Translations under genes and position numbers: made by a program | Shown here: piece after piece, positions 5,989 through 6,308 of the stretch | How the letters are laid out: each line of letters begins with the position of its first letter | How positions within the stretch are numbered: the stretch's first letter is position 1 | The notes under the pieces: generated by a model | Told to the model about the DNA's origin: nothing | The model's database searches: none | Seen by the model: only the letters and a program-made list of their open reading frames with translations | Assembly (NCBI GenBank): GCA_023136155.1 | Contig: JAGLRT010000168.1 | Location: 1 to 6,308 of the forward strand | Reading direction: 5' to 3' | DNA: 6,308 nucleotides | Source: Methanosarcinales archaeon | GTDB taxonomy: Archaea > Halobacteriota > Methanosarcinia > Methanosarcinales > Methanocomedenaceae

Positions 5989-6308
5989 ATGAATAACATG
6001 CTGGATGACTATGCACTGATTAGCCCGCTACGTCACAGCAATAATTATCTCAAACTCTCCGTGGTTGTTGTAGGGCTGCTTTTCGGTGTATCAGCTACAT
6101 CACCAATGACACCCATGTTCATAGCTTTGTGCATGAGCGTTGCAACAGTCGTTTTCGCGAAGGTACCGGTTAAGTTCTACTTACAACTCATAACTTTGCC
6201 ACTGGGATTTGCAGCCATGGGGTCCATTATTATACTCTTCTTCTTTGGTTCGGGTCATGAAATTGCAGCCGTGGATATTGCCGGCTACCACCTTGCAATC
6301 GGTAATCA
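5989..6308 (+). CDS. cbiQ: Cobalt ECF transporter transmembrane component CbiQ (3' end outside the window)
   Basis: CbiQ is the T component that couples ATP hydrolysis by CbiO to cobalt movement through CbiM. The first 106 codons are present, open to the window edge with no stop. The N-terminal MLDDYALISPLRH (residues 4-16) is the typical CbiQ opening, followed by hydrophobic helices (about 22-38, 42-59 and 65-87) including LPLGFAAMGSIIILFFFGSG. The family is about 250-270 residues, so over half the protein lies outside; the coupling motifs that contact the ATPase would be in that missing part. The ATG at 5989 comes two bases after the cbiN TGA. No strong ribosome-binding site is seen, so translation probably depends on coupling to cbiN. 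M4 (5998) is an alternative start. Confidence 0.9.
   Translation, partial: MNNMLDDYALISPLRHSNNYLKLSVVVVGLLFGVSATSPMTPMFIALCMSVATVVFAKVPVKFYLQLITLPLGFAAMGSIIILFFFGSGHEIAAVDIAGYHLAIGN

Overview
This is an archaeal stretch, most likely from a methanogen-related euryarchaeon (Methanosarcinales or an ANME-type relative). Three things point that way: an archaeal-type phosphopantetheine adenylyltransferase, an archaeal-type valyl-tRNA synthetase with several cysteine-pair zinc motifs, and archaeal promoter and start signals (TATA-like boxes, Shine-Dalgarno sites, a TTG start). The lineage call is an inference from protein style and was not confirmed by a search.

Layout from left to right. The window opens in the last codons of an unidentified + strand gene (to 119). 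A 186-base spacer with small inverted and direct repeats follows, then coaD (306-767; coenzyme A synthesis) and, 81 bases on, valS (849-3437; tRNA-Val charging and editing). After valS, a T-rich stretch and a hairpin separate it from a convergent gene. That gene is on the - strand (3561-4385) and encodes a secreted lipoprotein carbonic anhydrase of the alpha class, a class not usually associated with Archaea. A 546-base AT-rich region without a convincing gene (4386-4931) lies between it and a + strand cobalt-uptake operon, cbiM-cbiN-cbiQ (4932 to the window end). The operon is cut by the window edge inside cbiQ; a CbiO-type ATPase gene would be expected next.

How the genes work together. CbiM (substrate-binding membrane protein), CbiN (small two-helix partner) and CbiQ (transmembrane coupling protein) are three parts of one energy-coupling-factor cobalt importer. 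cbiM and cbiN overlap by four bases (ATGA) and cbiQ starts two bases after cbiN stops, so they are almost certainly co-transcribed. A TATA-like box followed by palindromic sites overlapping the predicted transcription start suggests a repressor controls the operon. coaD and valS are housekeeping genes. The carbonic anhydrase is transcribed alone, divergently from the cobalt operon, and nothing in the sequence ties the two functionally.

The less ordinary items are the alpha-class carbonic anhydrase, a tandem-repeat (Q-S-T) tail on CbiN, the operator-like site before cbiM, a 31-base intergenic repeat present twice in opposite orientation (28/31 identical), and a 141-base segment bounded by inverted repeats that looks like a miniature mobile element or its remnant. 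I see no clear new multi-gene system here.
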